Shown here piece by piece: positions 37,112-45,832 of a DNA stretch of 64,000 bases. The DNA is from Lachnospiraceae bacterium (lineage in GTDB: Bacteria > Bacillota > Clostridia > Lachnospirales > Lachnospiraceae). The position numbers and the translations under genes are program-made. The notes below the pieces were generated by a model. It made no database searches, had not been told where the DNA came from, and saw only the letters and a list, made by a program, of their open reading frames with translations. Where the stretch lies: contig JAFSDJ010000080.1 of the NCBI GenBank assembly GCA_017436305.1, positions 1 through 64,000 on the forward strand, read 5' to 3'. Within the stretch, counting starts at the first letter, position 1. The number at the start of each line of letters is the position of its first letter.

Positions 37112-38284
37112 TTATTTTTTCTTAACTGTTACAGTGATTTTTGCTGTTTTCTTGCCAGCTTTTACTGTAATTGTTGCTTTACCTGCTTTTTTAGCTTTGA
37201 TTACACCCTTGCTTGTTACAGTAGCAACTTTTTTGTTAGAAGATTTGAATGTTACTTTATCCTGTGCTGTAATTGGGGATTTTGTAACAACAACCTGGAA
37301 TTTTTTACCCTTTTTAAGAGTTACTTTTTTCTTATTTACTGTGATTTTCTTTAATGCAACTGCTTTCTTCTGAGTTGTAACTTTTACTGTTGCTTTTGCA
37401 CCATATTTTGTTTTTACAGTAATGGTTGCTTTACCAGCAGTTTTAGTAGCAGTAATTTTTCCTTTATTAGTAACTTTAACGATTTTTTTGTTTGAGCTTG
37501 TCCAAGAAACTACTTTATCACCTTTTTGAAGTCCGCTTGCTACAACTGCTGTTGTAGATTTGCCAGTCTGTAATTTGATAGATTTTACATTTAATTTTAC
37601 AGTAGCTTTTACTTTAGCGATTTCCTCTGTCTTTGTAGCACCACAATCTTTACATGTGTAAGTTTTAACACCTGCTTTTGCTACAGTAGCTTCTGTTGTA
37701 ACTTTACCTTCATCCCATGTGTGTTTTCCAGTAGCCTTAATTACTTCTGTTTTAAGAACTTCTTTACAATCTTTACAGATTGTTTCTTTCTTACCATCTT
37801 TTCCACATGTTGCATCAGTTGTCTTAACTTCTGTTTCGCCATGTGCTGCTTTGATTGTTTCTGTTTCAAGAACATGTCCACAATCTTTACATACAGTTTC
37901 TTTTTTACCGTCTTTTGTACATGTTGCATCAGTTATCTTAACTTCTGTCTCGCCATGTTTTGTTTCGAAAATAGCATTTACAGAAACAGTTTCATTTCCG
38001 CTAACAGATGCATTGCTTAAATCCCATCCCTGGAATTTTTCACAACCATTATCTGATACAGTTGGAAGTTCTACTAATTCATTTTCAGAAACAGATGTTG
38101 CTACATATAACTTGTTATCACTTACTGTGAAATCTCCTTCAACTGTTTTTACTTCTTTACCGTTATTCATAAATTTGATAGTTGCTGCATCTGCGTTCAT
38201 AACTGGAACATTTGCAACAACAACTACTGCTGCAAGAGCCATTGCAAGACTTCTCTTTGCATTTTTCATAGTTTTGTTAAACAT
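37112..38284 (-). CDS. Secreted Big_2 protein with cysteine-rich repeats
   Basis: A 390-residue secreted protein with a signal peptide ending near NADAA (about residue 34). Residues about 105-215 contain repeats of the form ATCTKDGKKETVCKDCGH, each with a single Cys followed by a CxxC, and a variant TYTCKDCGATKTEE; they look like small zinc-ribbon-like units. Two Big_2 bacterial Ig-like domains follow (signatures WTSSNKKIVKVTNKGKITA and FKSSNKKVATVTSKGVIKA), ending in a very basic tail, which may bind the wall. No sortase motif is present. AAAGGAG precedes the ATG. The partner is unknown; adhesion or wall-scaffold functions are typical. Confidence 0.85.
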   Translation of the reverse strand: MFNKTMKNAKRSLAMALAAVVVVANVPVMNADAATIKFMNNGKEVKTVEGDFTVSDNKLYVATSVSENELVELPTVSDNGCEKFQGWDLSNASVSGNETVSVNAIFETKHGETEVKITDATCTKDGKKETVCKDCGHVLETETIKAAHGETEVKTTDATCGKDGKKETICKDCKEVLKTEVIKATGKHTWDEGKVTTEATVAKAGVKTYTCKDCGATKTEEIAKVKATVKLNVKSIKLQTGKSTTAVVASGLQKGDKVVSWTSSNKKIVKVTNKGKITATKTAGKATITVKTKYGAKATVKVTTQKKAVALKKITVNKKKVTLKKGKKFQVVVTKSPITAQDKVTFKSSNKKVATVTSKGVIKAKKAGKATITVKAGKKTAKITVTVKKK

Positions 38285-38725
38285 TTTTCTCTCTCCTTTT
38301 ACTTATAACCATAGATACATGACCAGAACATTCTCTTATTACAAACTTCCTCCTGCTTCCAACATTTTTAGGTCTCCCTATAAATACATTGGATAAATAT
38401 GTAAACAAAAATGCTCTATGCGTCCACAAACCATAATACTACCTCATAAGTTATTAATCAAGTGAAATTTTGCTATTTCAACATATTTTTTGTCTTCTAT
38501 AAATTCTTATTTTCAGATTGTTAATTATTTTTACTTTTTCTATAAATTATTTATACATTCAAATCATTTTTACTCTGCGCACATAACTATTTATATTACA
38601 TTGGATACTTTCCTAATATAGCAAATTACCTGATACATCTGCTCCATAAAAATCGAAAACAATCTGCATATTTTCTATGGCTTCCTCATACTTTATAGAA
38701 ATACCACTACTTTAGGAGCAAAAAT
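38285..38725. other. AT-rich divergent intergenic region
   Basis: About 440 bases, markedly AT-rich, between the divergent Big_2 protein and the FMN-bind-like gene. It must hold both promoters and a long leader for one of them. No open frame with a ribosome site, no known riboswitch core and no repeat was recognised. Confidence 0.5.
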
Positions 38726-39196
38726 ATGCATCAGAAAACTAAAATTGTTGTGCTTCATATGAAAGAATTAATTTACACTGGAATTTTTGTTCTTTTGGGA
38801 ATTCTTTTTATTATACTGCTTGTTTTAATGTTTATTCCAAAGGACAAGGAAAATACTACCACTACGGAAACTGCTTCTGCCACTTATGTGCCTGGAGTGT
38901 ATACCACCTCTCTGGTTTTGAATAATAATACAGTGGATATTCAGGTGGTGGTAGACGAAAACAACATAAATTCCATACAGCTTGTAAATTTAGACGAAGC
39001 AGTCACTACTATGTACCCTCTCATTGAGCCGGCCTTTGAAGAAATCGTTGACCAGATTTATGCCGGGGAAAGTTTTGAGAATATTACATACGCTGATGAC
39101 AATAAGTATACCTCATCTATTTTACTGGAGGCTATTGGAGATTCTTTAGAAAAAGCTACGATAAAAAATGAAGCACCTGTTACGGAAGAAGAATAG
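38726..39196 (+). CDS. Membrane-anchored small protein with FMN-bind-like domain
   Basis: A 156-residue protein with one membrane helix (about 16-37) and an extracytoplasmic domain of about 110 residues. The pattern PGVYTTSLVLNNNTVDIQVV, with a later DNKYTSSILLEAI resembling the SGATxTS segment, is reminiscent of FMN-binding (RnfG/NqrC-type) domains, but the flavinylation Thr motif is not convincing. AGGAG seven bases before the ATG supports expression. It is a single-gene unit followed by a strong terminator. The function is unknown. Confidence 0.55.
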   Translation: MHQKTKIVVLHMKELIYTGIFVLLGILFIILLVLMFIPKDKENTTTTETASATYVPGVYTTSLVLNNNTVDIQVVVDENNINSIQLVNLDEAVTTMYPLIEPAFEEIVDQIYAGESFENITYADDNKYTSSILLEAIGDSLEKATIKNEAPVTEEE

Positions 39197-39204
39197 TATT
39201 TAAA

Positions 39205-39268
39205 AATAAGGCTATGACACAAACTCCACTGCCTGAAAGAACAGTCGAATCCGTGCCATAGCCTTATT
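39205..39268. terminator. Terminator, extended stem
   Basis: AATAAGGCTATGACAC (39205-39220) pairs, with one mismatch, with GTGCCATAGCCTTATT (39253-39268); the loop is 32 nt. It lies between convergent genes, immediately before an interspersed repeat copy at about 39270-39300. Confidence 0.75.
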
Positions 39269-39269
39269 T

Positions 39270-39300
39270 ATTATTGTTCACGACCTGACCAGTAACTATA
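39270..39300. repeat. Interspersed palindromic repeat, copy 3 (short)
   Basis: TTATTATTGTTCACGACC followed by TGACCAGTAACTATAA. It matches the first half of the copy at 25233-25286 and overlaps the nadE stop codon (39296-39298), so insertion or decay has reached the end of the gene. Confidence 0.5.
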
Positions 39301-41221
39301 ATTCTTCCAGTTCTCTCTTCCAAATGGCAGCCGAAGCATCAGAGGGCATACGTAAATCCCCTCTTGGAGAAACAGCTACACTTCCTACCTTTGGTCCATC
39401 CGGCAGACAGGAACGTTTAAATTGCTGGGTAAAAAACCGGTGATAGAAGGTTTTTAACCATTTTAAAATAATTTCTTCCGTATAAACACTTTCAAATGCA
39501 GTTACTGCAATCCGGTACACCTTGGATGGGGAATATCCTAAACGGAGCATATAGTAAAGGAAAAAGTCATGAAGCTCATATGGTCCTACTAAATCTTCTG
39601 TTTTTTGGGAGATTTTTCCATCCTCCGGTGGTAACAATTCAGGACTTACCGGAGTATCTAACACATCATATAGGACTTTCATCAAAGTTTCATTGCCACA
39701 ACTATCCGCATAGTATCTTACAAGGTGACGTACCAATGTTTTTGGCACTCCTGCATTGACTCCATACATTGACATATGGTCGCCATTGTAGGTTGCCCAG
39801 CCAAGTGCCAGTTCTGACATATCACCTGTTCCAATTACAAGACCGCCTGTTTTGTTGGCAATATCCATAAGTACCTGAGTTCTTTCTCTTGCTTGACCAT
39901 TTTCATAAGTAACATCATGGTTATCAGGATCCTGATGAATGTCTTTAAAATGAATGGAAACAGCCTCTTTAATGTCTACTTCCATTAATGTTGTACCTAA
40001 AGTCTCTGCTAATTTGCAGGCATTGTCGTAGGTTCTGTCTGTTGTTCCAAAGCATGGCATAGTAACAGAATAAATATTTTTTCTGTCAATACCTAATATA
40101 TCAAAAGCCCTTACTGTTACTAATAAAGCCAGGGTAGAGTCTAATCCTCCTGAAATACCAAGTACTGCACTTTTACAATTTGTGTGCTCATAACGCTTTA
40201 CCAGACCAAAAGACTGAATAGCAAATATTTGCTCACAACGCTTTTCCCTCTTTTCCTTATTCACCGGTACAAATGGATTCTGTAAAAAGCTTCTGGTAAG
40301 ATTTGTTTTTTCCCGGACAATAGAAAAAGGAATTGTCAGATATCCTGCATTTTCAGCTTCCAAAGCACCGGAATTTTCGTAAGAATTCATACGTCTTCTT
40401 TCCATTTTAAGTCTGTGAATATCTAAATCCGCATATACGATATTGGCTAAAAATGAGTTTTCCTGAGCTAACATCGTACCGTTTTCTGCTATCATATTGT
40501 GTCCGCTAAATACTAAATCCTGAGTTGATTCTCCTTCTCCTGCACTGGAGAAAATATAGGCCGCTACCAGTCTTGCACTGGTTGATTTAATAAGCATTTC
40601 CCTATATTCATCTTTTCCAACATTTTCATTGGAAGCAGACAGATTTACAATCACATTGGCACCTGCTAAAGCATGTTTTATGTTTGGTGGATTTGGTACC
40701 CACATATCCTCACAAATTTCGGCAGCTATCTTCAATCCCTCTAAAGCATCTGTTTCAAAAAGAATATGACTTCCAAACGGAATTTCATTTTCTAAAAAGG
40801 TTACCGGGATGGCCGTTTCATTTCCCTTTGCAAAATGTCTTCCTTCGTAAAATTCTGCATAATTTGGGATGTGAGTTTTGGGAATAAATGCTAATAATTC
40901 GCCACAATTTATAACTGCCGCCACATTGTAGAGATTATTACCAACTTCAAGAGGCATTCCTACAAAAACAAGCGCATCATATCCGTCTGTAAAATCTACG
41001 ATTTCTTCCAGCGCACTTTTGGCGCTTTCCAACAGTGTCTCCTGCAAAAACAAATCTCCACATGTATAGCCTGTAATACAAAGCTCCGGAAATACAATAA
41101 TTTTTGCACCGTTTCCTTCTGCTTCTTCAATGCATTTGCAAATTTCTTCTTTATTATAATCTGTATCTGCCACTTTGATTTTGGGTGATACTGATGCCAC
41201 CTTTATAAATCCATGCTGCAT
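39296..41221 (-). CDS. nadE: NAD+ synthase, glutamine-hydrolysing
   Basis: A 641-residue two-domain NAD+ synthetase. The N-terminal nitrilase-like glutaminase (about 1-300) has Glu in FPELCITGY, Lys in FIPKTHIPNY and Cys in AAEICEDMWVP. The C-terminal synthetase (about 340-641) carries the P-loop SGGLDST and the TGDMSELALGWATYNGDH region. It makes NAD+ from deamido-NAD+, taking ammonia from glutamine. AAAGGA precedes the ATG. It stands downstream of hslO on the same strand, separated by a short 24-nt tandem repeat. Confidence 0.96.
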   Translation of the reverse strand: MQHGFIKVASVSPKIKVADTDYNKEEICKCIEEAEGNGAKIIVFPELCITGYTCGDLFLQETLLESAKSALEEIVDFTDGYDALVFVGMPLEVGNNLYNVAAVINCGELLAFIPKTHIPNYAEFYEGRHFAKGNETAIPVTFLENEIPFGSHILFETDALEGLKIAAEICEDMWVPNPPNIKHALAGANVIVNLSASNENVGKDEYREMLIKSTSARLVAAYIFSSAGEGESTQDLVFSGHNMIAENGTMLAQENSFLANIVYADLDIHRLKMERRRMNSYENSGALEAENAGYLTIPFSIVREKTNLTRSFLQNPFVPVNKEKREKRCEQIFAIQSFGLVKRYEHTNCKSAVLGISGGLDSTLALLVTVRAFDILGIDRKNIYSVTMPCFGTTDRTYDNACKLAETLGTTLMEVDIKEAVSIHFKDIHQDPDNHDVTYENGQARERTQVLMDIANKTGGLVIGTGDMSELALGWATYNGDHMSMYGVNAGVPKTLVRHLVRYYADSCGNETLMKVLYDVLDTPVSPELLPPEDGKISQKTEDLVGPYELHDFFLYYMLRLGYSPSKVYRIAVTAFESVYTEEIILKWLKTFYHRFFTQQFKRSCLPDGPKVGSVAVSPRGDLRMPSDASAAIWKRELEEL

Positions 41222-41235
41222 AATATTCCTTTCCC

Positions 41236-41307
41236 TTTCCTGCTATTAATTCAACTAGTTTTCCTGTTATTAATTCAACTGATTTCCCTGCTATTCCTTC
41301 AGCAAAT
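41236..41307. repeat. 24-nt tandem repeat, three degenerate copies
   Basis: TTTCCTGCTATTAATTCAAC-type units lie at 41236-41259, 41260-41283 and 41284-41307. The first two differ at four positions, the third is more diverged. They fill the gap between the hslO stop and the nadE start, and the first copy is within the nadE upstream region. Confidence 0.75.
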
Positions 41308-41314
41308 TTTTCAA

Positions 41315-42199
41315 CTATTTAGCAAGTCGTAGCAGTTCCTTAAGTTCGTCCACGGAATAACTATAACTTTTATTACAGAAATGACAGTTTACTTCTATTT
41401 CTTTTTCTTCCTCTATCATTTCCTTAATATCCTTTTCTCCAATACAGATAATTGCTTTGGCAACTCTCTCCTTACTGCAATTGCAGTAAAATTCTGTTGG
41501 AATCGTATCTAAAATTTCCATGGAAAGTCCATCTAATAAAATTTCCAGAATTTCTTCCGGTGTTTTTCCTTCTTCTAACATGGAAGTTACAGAAGTGATT
41601 TTAGACAGATTTTCCTCTAATTTATCAATGACTGATTCTTCTGCAAAAGGCATCAGCTGCACGATAAAGCCTCCTGCCTGTTTTACTGTATTATCCTTAT
41701 CCATTAAGACGCCCAGTCCTACACTAGATGGAACCTGCTCACTTGTAGCAAAATAGTAAGTTAAATCTTCAGCAATTTCTCCTGTCTGCAATACAGTTTG
41801 TCCTACATATGGCTCTTTTAATCCTAAATCCTTAATAACATTTAATATACCAATGCCTACAGCACCGCCTACGTCCAGTTTTCCTTTTTCATTTGGCGGA
41901 AGCATCACAGAAGGATTTATGGCATAGCCCTTTACGTTTGCCTTGGAATCTGCTGTTACAGTAAGGCCTTCCAGTGGACCGCTTCCCTGAATTTGCAGAG
42001 TCAGCACATCTGCATCACCTTTTAACATGCTGCCCATCATACTACCGGCAGTTAATAACCTGCCAAGTGCTGCCGTTGCTACCGGACTTGTATTGTGTGC
42101 CCCTCTTGCTGTCTCTACAATATTTTTTGTAGTGCAGGCAAATGCCCTGATTTGCGCATTTTTAGCGGTTGCTCTTACAATATAATCTTTCATTGTCAT
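41315..42199 (-). CDS. hslO: Hsp33 redox-regulated chaperone
   Basis: A 294-residue Hsp33 holdase that is activated by oxidation, when its zinc site releases metal and disulfides form. All four zinc cysteines are present at the C-terminus: YCNCSKE (CxC) and NCHFCNK (CxxC). The N-terminal substrate domain shows AHNTSPVATAALGRLL and ATSEQVPSSVGLGVLM. AAAGGG is six bases before the ATG. It follows the methyltransferase gene by 11 nt, in one operon with hisC. Confidence 0.96.
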   Translation of the reverse strand: MTMKDYIVRATAKNAQIRAFACTTKNIVETARGAHNTSPVATAALGRLLTAGSMMGSMLKGDADVLTLQIQGSGPLEGLTVTADSKANVKGYAINPSVMLPPNEKGKLDVGGAVGIGILNVIKDLGLKEPYVGQTVLQTGEIAEDLTYYFATSEQVPSSVGLGVLMDKDNTVKQAGGFIVQLMPFAEESVIDKLEENLSKITSVTSMLEEGKTPEEILEILLDGLSMEILDTIPTEFYCNCSKERVAKAIICIGEKDIKEMIEEEKEIEVNCHFCNKSYSYSVDELKELLRLAK

Positions 42200-42210
42200 T
42201 CATTACCCTT

Positions 42211-42963
42211 TCATTTTCCTTTTTCTCTTGCCATCATGTAAATCCGTTCACTCATCCCGTGAACTTCTCCATGAGTATCGCCGTCATATGCAGCAATAAA
42301 CTCCATTCCGGCCTGCTCTATGGCCTGTTTCATTTGTTCTAAGGTATAACCTCTTTGGAAATGAGTTTCCGTAAACCTACGGTATAGTTCTTCTTCTTTT
42401 ACAAATATGGTTAAATCATATTCGTTGATTTGCTCATCTTCGTCATAATAATTTTCCCATATGAAACTGCATTCTTCCCTATTTTCTGCAATTACCGTAT
42501 CACCAATGACTTCTTTATACTTATAAACCGTATTAAAATCAAATAAAAAAATTCCCTTTGGGTCTAAATAATTATTTACCAGCTTAAAGGTATTGACTAC
42601 ATCCTCAAACTCAGTGAGATAATTAACAGAATCGCATACACTTACAACTGCCCGGACAGTACCATAAAGTTCAAACTCCCTCATATCCTGAAGCAGATAT
42701 AAAATTGACTCTTTATGACTTTTCCTCTGCTTTTCCATGGCAATCTGAAGCATATCCATGGAATTGTCAATGCCAATCATGTCATAGCCTGCTTTTTCAA
42801 GTAATTCCGTAAAAGTACCTGTTCCGCACCCCATATCCAGTAATAATCCTTCTTCAATGCCCTCTTTTTTTAAAAGAGACACAGTAAACTCACACCACTC
42901 CTCATAGGGTGTCTCATCCATAAAGGTGTCATATACAGTGGCAAAATCTGAATAAGCTTCCAT
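42211..42963 (-). CDS. SAM-dependent class I methyltransferase
   Basis: A soluble 250-residue methyltransferase. Motif I (LLDMGCGTGTFTELL, about 42-56) and the acidic residue at the end of strand 2 (DMIGIDNS) define the SAM site; motif IV-like VSVCDSVNYLTE follows. The substrate is unclear; small-molecule or tRNA/protein targets are all possible. It lies between hisC (18 nt upstream) and hslO (11 nt downstream), so it is co-transcribed. The weak site GCAGG precedes the ATG. Confidence 0.88.
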   Translation of the reverse strand: MEAYSDFATVYDTFMDETPYEEWCEFTVSLLKKEGIEEGLLLDMGCGTGTFTELLEKAGYDMIGIDNSMDMLQIAMEKQRKSHKESILYLLQDMREFELYGTVRAVVSVCDSVNYLTEFEDVVNTFKLVNNYLDPKGIFLFDFNTVYKYKEVIGDTVIAENREECSFIWENYYDEDEQINEYDLTIFVKEEELYRRFTETHFQRGYTLEQMKQAIEQAGMEFIAAYDGDTHGEVHGMSERIYMMAREKGK

Positions 42964-42980
42964 ATTTCTAAACCTGCCTT

Positions 42981-44063
42981 TTAATTGTTATATTTTTTTA
43001 GAAATACTTGTAAAAATGCAAATAATGCATCCATTTCCTCATCTGTTCCAATGGAAATACGCAAATAATTGGAAATTCTGTCTTTTTTGAAGTAGCGCAC
43101 ATAAATATTTTCTCTTTTTAGTGCTTCAAACAGCTCCTGGGCCGGACAAGTTTTATGTGTTGCAAAAATAAAGTTGCTGTATGAATCCGGAAAGGAAAAC
43201 CCCAGCTCTTTTAACTGCTTTTTGCTCCGCTCTCTAGTAGCAATAATTTTATTGACTGTTTCTTTAAAATAAATATCATCCTTCACATTTTCCACGCCAA
43301 GCACAATAGATGTCTGGTTCATAGTATATGAATTAATAGAATATTTTACATCATTTAAATAGGAAATCAGTTTTTCATTTCCCATTGCAAATCCAATCCG
43401 CATACCTGCCATGGAACGGGATTTTGAAAAAGTCTGCACAACTAATAAATTGTCATACTTCTCAATTAGTGGCAAACAACTCTTACCACCAAAATCAATA
43501 TAGGCTTCATCCACTATCACGATCACATCCTGATTTGCCTTTACAATATCTTCAATAAACGAAATATCCTGAAGCACTCCCGTAGGCGCATTTGGATTTG
43601 GGAAAATAATTCCTCCATTTTCCTGTAGATAATCTTCTTTTACGAGGGAAAAATTCTCATCTAAAGGTTGTACCTTATAGGGAATCTTGTATAAATCTGC
43701 CCAAACGTCATAAAAAGAATAAGTAATATCCGGAAATAAAATAGGTTTATCTGAGTTAAAAAAAGTCAAAAAAGCATTAGCCAGAACATCATCAGAACCT
43801 ACACCAACAAATACATTTTCCTTTTTTAATCCATAATACTCTGCCAACACTTCCGTCAGATTGCTTATTGTTGGATCCGGGTACAATCTTAAAGAGTCTA
43901 TTTGGAATTCCTGCAATGCCTTTTCTACTGCTTTAGAAGGCGGATAAGGATTTTCATTTGTATTTAATTTAATCATTTTGGAACATTTTGGCTGTTCTCC
44001 CGGTGTATAAGGAATTACCTTTCGTACTTTATCTTCCCATTTTGCTACTTTTGTATCACACAT
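42981..44063 (-). CDS. hisC: Histidinol-phosphate aminotransferase
   Basis: A 360-residue fold-type I aminotransferase that converts imidazole-acetol phosphate and glutamate to histidinol phosphate. Family landmarks are KLNTNENPYPPSKAV, GVGSDDVLANAF, the PLP aspartate in VIVDEAYIDF and the Schiff-base lysine in TFSKSRSMAGMRIG. No other his genes are nearby, so a broader aromatic aminotransferase role cannot be excluded. The start overlaps the end of the upstream membrane protein gene by 19 bases. Confidence 0.9.
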   Translation of the reverse strand: MCDTKVAKWEDKVRKVIPYTPGEQPKCSKMIKLNTNENPYPPSKAVEKALQEFQIDSLRLYPDPTISNLTEVLAEYYGLKKENVFVGVGSDDVLANAFLTFFNSDKPILFPDITYSFYDVWADLYKIPYKVQPLDENFSLVKEDYLQENGGIIFPNPNAPTGVLQDISFIEDIVKANQDVIVIVDEAYIDFGGKSCLPLIEKYDNLLVVQTFSKSRSMAGMRIGFAMGNEKLISYLNDVKYSINSYTMNQTSIVLGVENVKDDIYFKETVNKIIATRERSKKQLKELGFSFPDSYSNFIFATHKTCPAQELFEALKRENIYVRYFKKDRISNYLRISIGTDEEMDALFAFLQVFLKKYNN

Positions 44064-45754
44064 AAATATTCATCCTCTTTTCTGCTTTCTATGCTATAAT
44101 TTTCTCCTATCCATATTCCAAGGGGATTGTTTGCAAAGAATTTATCTAAATTATCTATTGTATTCTTTCCAATAATAATTCGTGTGGGCATTTTATCCTT
44201 ATGAAGTTCAAAATACTCTACCCACTGTTCATTAAATGCCGGAGTACTTATGGTAGTGGGTATTACATAAGTACCGTTACTATAGAGATTGTAAATTCCT
44301 TCTGTACTTAAAAGAAGTAACCTTTCTTCTTCTCCATCTTTTATCACTTCATAAAAGTCTGCTGCCCGTCTTAAATCTTCCTCGTAAACATAAATTCCTT
44401 TTAGAGGCCCAAACGTAACCTGTTCCCTTGCCTCTAATATATTAGCCGGCGGATATTCGCTTACTCTTACATAGTAGCCCTTACAGAAAATCAGACTGAG
44501 AATAAAAACACTGACTACTAAATAGGAAATAACTTCTCCGTGCTTTATGTTCACCGCTTTTTGGTACTGATAAATAAAAAGCACCAACCCAAGAATCCCT
44601 AACACTAAATAAGAACTGCTGGAAACCGGTCCTACATTGCTGGCTAACAGAATGCCTGCAAATGCAACTAAAGTTCCAATTAGCAAATAATCTCTCATTT
44701 TCTTAGAATCCCTGAATCCCTTATCCAAGGCACGATTCTTTCCAAGGAAAAATGCCATAATAAACAAAACCAGATATCGCACCTGTAATCGAAATGGACC
44801 CCAGGAAATTCCAACAACATTGGCAAATATTACAATAAAGGATGAAAAAAGCATAAATGCCAATAGGAAAAGATAATAATAATGCTCTTTTTCAACAACT
44901 CTCTTTTTTGCAATTAGTTTACATAACACCAGAACCGTGCAAGTAGGAACAAGCAAAACTGCTGCCTGCACAGCTGCTTCAAGCCATCTTTTAAAGAACA
45001 GCCCCCATTTTGTTGCCATATCGAATTGATGGGAACCATCGGAAAATACATAAGGTATACTTTCTATCAGCTCTTTTGGGCTCATATAGCTGAAAATATA
45101 TCCTAAAAACAGAACCGCACACATTCCGCATCCAAATGTAAACACCACCATTTTTTTCCATGACTTATCATGATATTTCCAAATAATCCACAATGCAAAC
45201 GGATATAAAACTGCCATAGACGGATAACCAAGCACTGTCATAGCCAGACTGATTCCTGCTAAAAACAGTGCCTGACTTTCCATCTTCTTTTTATTTAATA
45301 AAAACAGCATTGCTGTCATGCCCCATATAAGCTGCATGGAAAAATCAAGATTCATAAGCCATTTAGGCAAAAAATTAAAATATAAAACAGCTCCTAAAGC
45401 ACTCCATTCTCTGCTGATTTTAGAGGATAATTCCTTATATACCCAAATAGAAAACGCTAAGTGAATCACCGTAGAAACAATTCTTAAATATAGAACAATT
45501 CCTGTATTTCCTCCTGTTATTTTCACAAATACCCATATAAATAAATATGGCAGAATTGACGAGGTCTGATGTATTTCCCACATATCTAAAAATAGTTTAT
45601 CTCCCTGCATCAACCGGTAAGGCATGGAAACTGCATAGCCTTCATCCACATCAACCCCTATGAAAATCTTGGTAATTGCAGCAAATGCAGATAAAATTAC
45701 CAATAATATAATGATTGCTTTTGTATAATGTTTCTGCTTCTGTTCACTTTGCAT
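44045..45754 (-). CDS. GT-C/GT39-like membrane glycosyltransferase candidate
   Basis: A 569-residue polytopic membrane protein with about twelve hydrophobic helices and a C-terminal soluble part of some 130 residues. The first extracytoplasmic loop contains DVDEGY and DMWEIHQTS, resembling the acidic loop of GT-C enzymes such as ArnT/PMT (GT39), which use polyprenyl-linked sugars. It would act at the outer membrane face in wall or surface glycan modification. The ATG at 45754 is better spaced from GAGG than the one at 45763. It heads the operon containing hisC, methyltransferase and hslO. The donor and acceptor are unknown. Confidence 0.65.
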   Translation of the reverse strand: MQSEQKQKHYTKAIIILLVILSAFAAITKIFIGVDVDEGYAVSMPYRLMQGDKLFLDMWEIHQTSSILPYLFIWVFVKITGGNTGIVLYLRIVSTVIHLAFSIWVYKELSSKISREWSALGAVLYFNFLPKWLMNLDFSMQLIWGMTAMLFLLNKKKMESQALFLAGISLAMTVLGYPSMAVLYPFALWIIWKYHDKSWKKMVVFTFGCGMCAVLFLGYIFSYMSPKELIESIPYVFSDGSHQFDMATKWGLFFKRWLEAAVQAAVLLVPTCTVLVLCKLIAKKRVVEKEHYYYLFLLAFMLFSSFIVIFANVVGISWGPFRLQVRYLVLFIMAFFLGKNRALDKGFRDSKKMRDYLLIGTLVAFAGILLASNVGPVSSSSYLVLGILGLVLFIYQYQKAVNIKHGEVISYLVVSVFILSLIFCKGYYVRVSEYPPANILEAREQVTFGPLKGIYVYEEDLRRAADFYEVIKDGEEERLLLLSTEGIYNLYSNGTYVIPTTISTPAFNEQWVEYFELHKDKMPTRIIIGKNTIDNLDKFFANNPLGIWIGENYSIESRKEDEYLCVIQK

Positions 45755-45832
45755 ACATTCCATCCTCTTCTCTACTGCTATCGGACAATCTGTGGGTATT
45801 ATAGCACACTTCTCTTAATTTTCCTATTTCTA

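Noticed and set aside
37719..38396. A 225-codon plus-strand frame opposite the Big_2 protein
   Set aside because: It is antisense to a gene with signal peptide and recognised domains, lacks a ribosome site, and has no coherent domain character.
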